Shown here: one piece after another, positions 58,931-64,000 of the stretch
Numbering within the stretch: position 1 is the first letter of the stretch
How the letters are laid out: the number at the start of each line of letters is the position of its first letter
Assembly (NCBI GenBank): GCA_017311185.1
Contig: JAESUZ010003505.1
Span: forward strand, 1,984,001-2,048,000
Direction of reading: 5' to 3'
Length of the DNA: 64,000 bases
Source: Proteles cristata cristata
Lineage: Eukaryota > Chordata > Mammalia > Carnivora > Hyaenidae
Notes under the pieces: model-generated
Database searches by the model: none
What the model saw: only the letters and a program-made list of their open reading frames with translations
What the model was told of the DNA's origin: nothing
Program-made: the position numbers and the translations under genes

Positions 58931-59779
58931 CTGGGGTCCTTGGCTTAGCTGTGGAGGGGAGCGGCGTGGCTCTGTTCCTTCTCCTAAATTCAGATTCGCG
59001 GAGGAGACGTTGTCCTTAGTATGCATAAGATCAGTAAGTTGACCTGGTAGGTTGCCATCCTCAGAAGATGGCACACATGTCTATCCTTCGACCTCCGCCC
59101 TCCCACACTCATATATTCCTTATTGCCCCCTTGATCCCGAACATCAAAACTGATAAACTATAAAACGCAAAAAAAAAAAAAAAAAAAATTAAGCCATATC
59201 TGCAACCAAAAACAAGATAAATCTCTCTCTAGCTGAGAAAAATAACAGAAATGCACCAGGAAGTGAAGCTGAAGTGAGAGCCAGTGGAATCTGAGTAGGA
59301 AAGCAGCAGGCAGGAGTCTGTGTCCTAATGAATGACTGGGGCGAAAAGTGCCCCATCAGAGTCCTGGCCCCGGGCCAGTCTCTGTGCTGGAAACCAGGGA
59401 CTGAGCTGGAGCTGAAATGTAGTGAAAGGAAGCTGGAAAACAAGGTCTATAAATTGCTCCCTAGAAAGCAGAGTATCTGGGGGTAGCTGCACGGAGCAGA
59501 TGCAGCCTGCTAGTCAAGACCTGAGCCAAGAGACTCCCTGACTTGGAGACTGTGTGTGTAATTTCTCTAGTTGCACGGCACGTCAGAAGCTCCACGTTAT
59601 TGGATTGTGGGTGAAATGGCTAGGTGGGGGCAACCGAAATACTAGGAAACAGAGAGGAATGCAAAAAGACAGAGACAGAGTATATAAAATACTCTTCCAA
59701 ATGAGTATGCAAATCAAAATACCAAAATCTAGAAGCAAAATTAATGCCAAGAAAACCGGTGAAATTAATGTTTGAGGGA

Positions 59780-60535
59780 TGTGTTCACTGCGTATATGAA
59801 ATGAAAATAATTGTAACTAAAATTGTGTATTATCTTCAAAGTGATGAGAGAAGGAATATATCCAAGAAGAATAAGAAATGATGAAAATAAAACAGAAATG
59901 AAACAAGAATAGAGGATATGAAAAAGCACTAATAAAAATTCTGAAAAATAAGGTCCTTAAAATTAAAAACATTATTAGATAAGATAGACTCCACTTTCAA
60001 CATAGTTGGAAAAAATTAGGGAGCTGGAAGGTAGTATTCAAGAGTTCAGTCAGAACTAGAGCATAGAGAAGTAGAGGTCGAAAAAATGAAAGAGAGCAAA
60101 TAAGAAATGTGTTAGAAAAAATGGTAAGCTTCAAATATATAAGATATAGGAATATCAGACACAGAATGAAGGAAATGGAAGAAGCAGCATCCAAAGGGGT
60201 AGTAGCTAAGGGTTTTCCAGAATTGAAGAATGACGTGAATATTCAGGACTGACTGTACTTACTATGTGCAGAGCAGGGGGAAAAGAAGATACCTTTGGTA
60301 AGAAAATATAGAATGTTAAGGATAGGAAAAAAATATTAATGTAAGTTGAGAAAAAAGATTATCTACAAAGGAATAATTCTCAAACAGAAGTCTTCTCGTG
60401 AGCATTAATAAAAACCAAAAGATTTTTACAAAATGCTTTTGAGGTACAGAAGAAAAAAAAGTGATTTCTATTCCCAGCTAAACTGCCATTCAAGGTATTT
60501 AATTCAAGCCCCTAATGGAAGGGGATAGGTAATCT
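59780..60535 (+). mobile_element. Old L1/HAL1-like fragment
   Basis: This A-rich stretch carries pieces reminiscent of the coiled-coil and C-terminal part of an L1-type ORF1, such as GAGAGCAAATAAGAAATGTG, GGTTTTCCAGAATTGAAGAA and TTCTATTCCCAGCTAAACTG with CCATTCAAGG after it. Many stops are present. The strand is inferred from the order of these pieces. Confidence 0.5.
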
Positions 60536-60650
60536 CTCATTAGAACAACACTGCACAGGGTATAGTTACAGAACATTCCTATCCTAAAGGAGGTTTCAAC
60601 CAAGCTGGGAACTCAGTCCTGTAAACACTACTTACAATAAATCTCCTGAG

Positions 60651-60775
60651 GCACCTTGCTGGCTCAGTCAGAAGAACATGCAACTCTTGATCTTAGGGAT
60701 GTGAGTTCAAGCCCCACAGTGGGAGTAGGGATTATTTAAATAAATAATTTGAAAAACAAATAAGTAAATAATTAA
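60651..60775 (+). mobile_element. Short, older CAN-SINE variant
   Basis: Only the tRNA-like part is present: GAGGCACCTTGCTGGCTCAGTC, TCTTGATCTTAGGG, GTGAGTTCAAGCCCC, then TTATTTAAATAAATAA. It lacks the long CT-rich region of the felid form, which fits an older carnivore-wide subfamily. Confidence 0.75.
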
Positions 60776-60786
60776 ATAAATATCTT

Positions 60787-61004
60787 TTTTTTTTTAGAAA
60801 TTCTTTTTTTTAATGTTTATTATTGAGACAGAAACACAGCATGAGTGGGGGAGGGGCAGAGAGAGGGAGGCACAGAATCCGAAGCAGGCTCCAGGCTCTG
60901 AGCTGTCAGCACAGAGCCCGACATGGGGCTTGAACCCATGAACTCTGAGATCATGACCTGAGCCGAAGTCAGCTGCTCAATCAACTGAGCCACCCAGGTG
61001 CCCC
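60787..61004 (-). mobile_element. SINEC inserted in the tail of the short CAN-SINE
   Basis: This antisense copy is flanked by TTAAATAAATATCT and TTAAATAAATCTCT, taken from the A/T-rich tail of the preceding element. It is therefore younger than that element. Confidence 0.9.
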
Positions 61005-61712
61005 AGTTAAATAAATCTCTTAAATCAAATAGGTAATCATGTCAATGAGAATGTAATTTACTCCAATAGCACAAAAGCACACTGAGGTAGGTATATAGCA
61101 TAGTGAGATAATCATGGAGGCTGTGAGTTGATCATTGAAGATTTTGCTCATTATTTCATGCACAAAGAACTCAATAGGTTCCTTCCGGAGTTTAGTTTCT
61201 GGAAAAATTTATCTTTGCAAATAAATTTGATTTCTTCTTTCATAAAGTGGAAACTATGTAACTTACTTTAATTTTTGCTGTAATTGCTATAGCAGAAACT
61301 CCTAGTCAAACTTTGTGCCTAATTGTGGTGATTGGACTTTTTGGATATTAGACCCGACCAAATCATGATTTATTTTGCTAACAGTGCATGCTCTTTCCTT
61401 CCTGTATTTCTGTCAAAATCTATCTGATTGTATATGTTGTTTAATTTTACAAAGTACTTGGAATTTATTTGGAGGTAGATAATGAGCTTAATTTCATTTA
61501 GAAGGAGAGTTAAGTGAAATAAACCATTTTTGTCACTAGTATGGGATAAATACTATGCTGTACAGAAAATGAGTTTTTAATCATCTAATTATTTTACAAC
61601 ATGTGTTCATGAAAAAAGAAAAATGAGCTTTTTTATTTAAAAGCATGAAACTGCATTATGAAAACTACCATAGCAGTTTGTGTTTAAGTGATTCTTTAAA
61701 ATAGGAATTCTG

Positions 61713-61927
61713 GGGGTGCCTGGGTGGCTCAGTCGGTTAAGCGTTGGGCTCTTGATTTCCACTCAGGTCACGATCTCATGGTTCTTGAGATGGAGCCCCG
61801 TGTTGGGCTCCGTGCTGACAGCATGGAGTTTGCTTGGGTTTCTCTCCTTTCCTCTCTCTGTGCCCCTCCCCTGCCCTCACTCTCCTTCTCTCTCTCTGTC
61901 AAAATAAATAAATAAACATAAAAAAGG
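61713..61927 (+). mobile_element. SINEC, sense copy with 17-bp target duplication
   Basis: It reads GGGTGCCTGGGTGGCTCAGTC. Flanking 17-bp repeats at 61696-61712 and 61928-61944 differ at two positions. Confidence 0.92.
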
Positions 61928-61944
61928 TTAAAATAGGATCTCTG

Positions 61945-62105
61945 ATTCTGCACTTGCCTAGAAATGCAGTTCATTTAGAACATGTAGAATACTGAACTAA
62001 TGTGAAGAACTGTGTGAGACAGATTCCCATAAAATTTCTCAGAGATCTGTTGTGAAGCTATTTAAAAGCTTTGCTGTGTACCTTGTGTAGGAAATGATTG
62101 TTCAG

Positions 62106-62146
<41 letters not shown>

Positions 62147-63075
62147 AGATACATGTAGAAACCAGACTCATAGAGAAAAAAATATAAAATAAATCTCAGG
62201 TTTACATGTAATTTTTAAAAAATACTTGATTACTGGGTCTGCAAGATTAAAGCACTTTTCAGTGTGTCATTGATTCTTTTGTGCCACTTTACTCGTTTTC
62301 AACCTTTGTCATTGTCGAAACGAGTGGGTCAATTTCCTGCTTGAACACTAATTGGTGACATGCTATTAATCAGCATACCATTTTAAAATATTTTAATGCC
62401 CATTACGTCTATTTTTTTGTCCATAAACCTATGGCTTTCAGATAGATCTTGCACAGGAGGGAGAGGGAAGGCCAGCCTTTGCTTGCTTCTTCAACGGTGC
62501 TTTCTGACCACAACGATTTTCAAGCCTCGTGGCACATTGAATGCTTGTATCATGATGCTGGCACTGTTGTCTTTGATTCCAAAAGAGAATGTAGCATTTC
62601 AAATGTCGGAAATGTGCTATAGATTTTTTGGCAGTCGGAAGGAAGTCAGTTTGACTTTCGTATCTTTAAGAAACATATAATGTTATGACCAAAATTAGTA
62701 CTCAGAAATTATTTTGCTCTGAAATTGGAAAGGACTAATCTACGCCTATTATGTTATATATAAACACTTTGACTGGCAGCCAGGTTTGAACATTTTTTAC
62801 TAGAAATCAACTTTCATGTATTCATTTATGCATTTGGCGTGAAAAGAAAAACAGACAAAGATGGAAGCAAAAAAATTGCACAGAAAAATTTTAAACTAAT
62901 GTAAAAGTAAGTTCATTGCCTATTTTCATATATGACAGTGAATAAACCATCCTCTACAGATATTTTAAGTATGGTAAGTTGCCAATATATATTTTTTAAA
63001 AAACCCAGAAAAACTTAAAGTACATCAAGATAAAATAAATTATTACTTACTGAAATTTTTAACAGTTGTTTCGTG
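61945..63075. other. Intron stretch without recognised gene
   Basis: Contains the (CA)n tract at 62107 and a 94-codon frame at 62396-62680 without domain. Otherwise AT-rich and unassigned. Confidence 0.55.
62107..62144 (+). repeat. (CA)n microsatellite
   Basis: About 19 pure units; a good candidate for length variation. Confidence 0.97.
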
Positions 63076-63182
63076 GGGGGGGGGGGTGCCTGGCTGGCTT
63101 GGAACATGTGACTTTTAATCTCAGGGTTGTGGGTTTGAGCCCCACATTGGGTGGAAAGGTTCCTTCAAAATAAAATCTAAAA
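63076..63182 (+). mobile_element. Short, older CAN-SINE variant after a G-run
   Basis: About 12 Gs are followed by TGCCTGGCTGGCTTGG, then TTTTAATCTCAGGG, TGGGTTTGAGCCCC and a CAAAATAAAATCTAAAAG tail. Part of the A-box region is deleted. It has the same short type as the copy at 60651. Confidence 0.75.
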
Positions 63183-64000
63183 GAAATGATTTCAAAGTAA
63201 AAAGGGACATAGAATTTAGATACAGTTTTTTCAATCATATCTGATACACATTTTTTTCCATATTATATAGTGCAGCTCTACCGAGCTACTTTGCCATGCA
63301 TATTATCCTGAGACACCTTATAATAAATCCAATCCCCCTACCTTCCCAACATACCACATGTTGAATTAATTAAAAATACAACTTTTAACTGTACTTGTAA
63401 AAGTACCAAGAAATTGTCTCAACCAAAATGCACCTGGAGCCTATGTTTCAGAATGTTTATGGTTAGTTGCTGTTAATGTTTGTGGAAATCGAGTATTATA
63501 GGAAATGGACAGTCTTCATTCATACCCCCAGAGATGTTACTTTCCTCTTTTTGGTGTTTCTGTTCGCATATCCACTATGTGTTTTTATTTTCAACAGCTG
63601 CGTAATCTGTTATTCAAGTTAAAGTATGGTCAAGCTTAGTCACATAAAAACTTTTGAGACATCATGGAATGTGATATTTCTGACCAGCTGCACCAATGGT
63701 AACCTCTTGGAAAGAAAGGAGCTTAGTAAAACAAAAAGGAGGCACGGAGCGTATTAATCTCCTTTCTTCCTTGTATTTTTCCTCCCATATTGCTTTCCTT
63801 TTTTAAAACCTCTAATAGAGCTCTAACCTTTAAAAGTTCTTTGAATCAAGCAATTTTTCATGATCTGGCTGTCTCGTGATTGTTTTTATTTCAGTTTAAC
63901 ATTTCTTCTGATTCACTACAATTTTTCAAGGTATTTATGAGATTTTACTCCTGAGTTCAGTTGAGGTTAATAACTCATGATTTAAATCAGATTATTGAAT
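63183..64000. other. Intron stretch to the window end
   Basis: AT-rich sequence; nothing recognised. Confidence 0.6.

Larger units (their letters stand above)
3088..64000 (+). other. TENM3: TENM3 intron downstream of the exon (partial, at least 60.9 kb)
   Basis: No further teneurin exon (for example one encoding the transmembrane helix or EGF repeats) was found, so the intron runs past the window end. Very long introns in the 5' half are usual for teneurin genes. A nested gene or alternative first exon cannot be excluded; the best place to look is 52380-53000. Confidence 0.75.

Noticed and set aside
1..64000. CRISPR array, operon or prophage
   Set aside because: The sequence is vertebrate intron; the only regular repeats are microsatellites and short tandem duplications.

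Overview
The window is mammalian intronic DNA, most likely from a cat-family carnivore (Felidae). About thirty copies of a tRNA-Lys-derived CAN-SINE are present, and their internal sequence and A-rich tail have the felid form (SINEC_Fc-like), not the canid or bear/seal forms. Carnivore-type LINE-1 copies are also present. Base composition is AT-rich, and genes are absent over tens of kilobases.

The only host coding sequence I can support is one 279-bp exon at 2809-3087 (+). It encodes part of the N-terminal cytoplasmic domain of a teneurin, best matching teneurin-3 (TENM3). It has a good acceptor and donor and is phase 1/phase 1. Positions 1-2808 belong to the preceding intron and 3088-64000 to the following intron, which continues past the window. 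I saw no other teneurin exon, so the window lies in the long-intron 5' part of the gene.

The rest is intron packed with mobile DNA. There are about 31 SINEC copies. Six of them, including one cut by the left edge, share a derived sequence form, and the complete ones have near-perfect 12-19 bp target-site duplications, so they look recent. There is a 5'-truncated L1 at 18426-19959 (+) with a 16-bp duplication. A second L1 at 51468-51953 is rearranged by 5' inversion (twin priming) and also has a 16-bp duplication. Older layers include a decayed antisense L1 (13640-14395), an L1/HAL1-like block (59780-60535), MIR, L2 and MER5-type fragments, and a probable antisense solo LTR (31762-about 32340).

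The most unexplained stretch is 52380-53440. Its first 600 bp form a CpG- and GC-rich island in AT-rich surroundings, with a 141-codon frame I cannot assign to any family. It could be a decaying retrocopy, a real CpG island with an unannotated exon or promoter, or a cassette exon. Microsatellites, two local tandem duplications and several inverted SINE pairs complete the picture. There is no operon, CRISPR array, rRNA or canonical tRNA gene. No undescribed biological system is evident. Repeat names come from recognition of consensus-like stretches by eye, not from an alignment.
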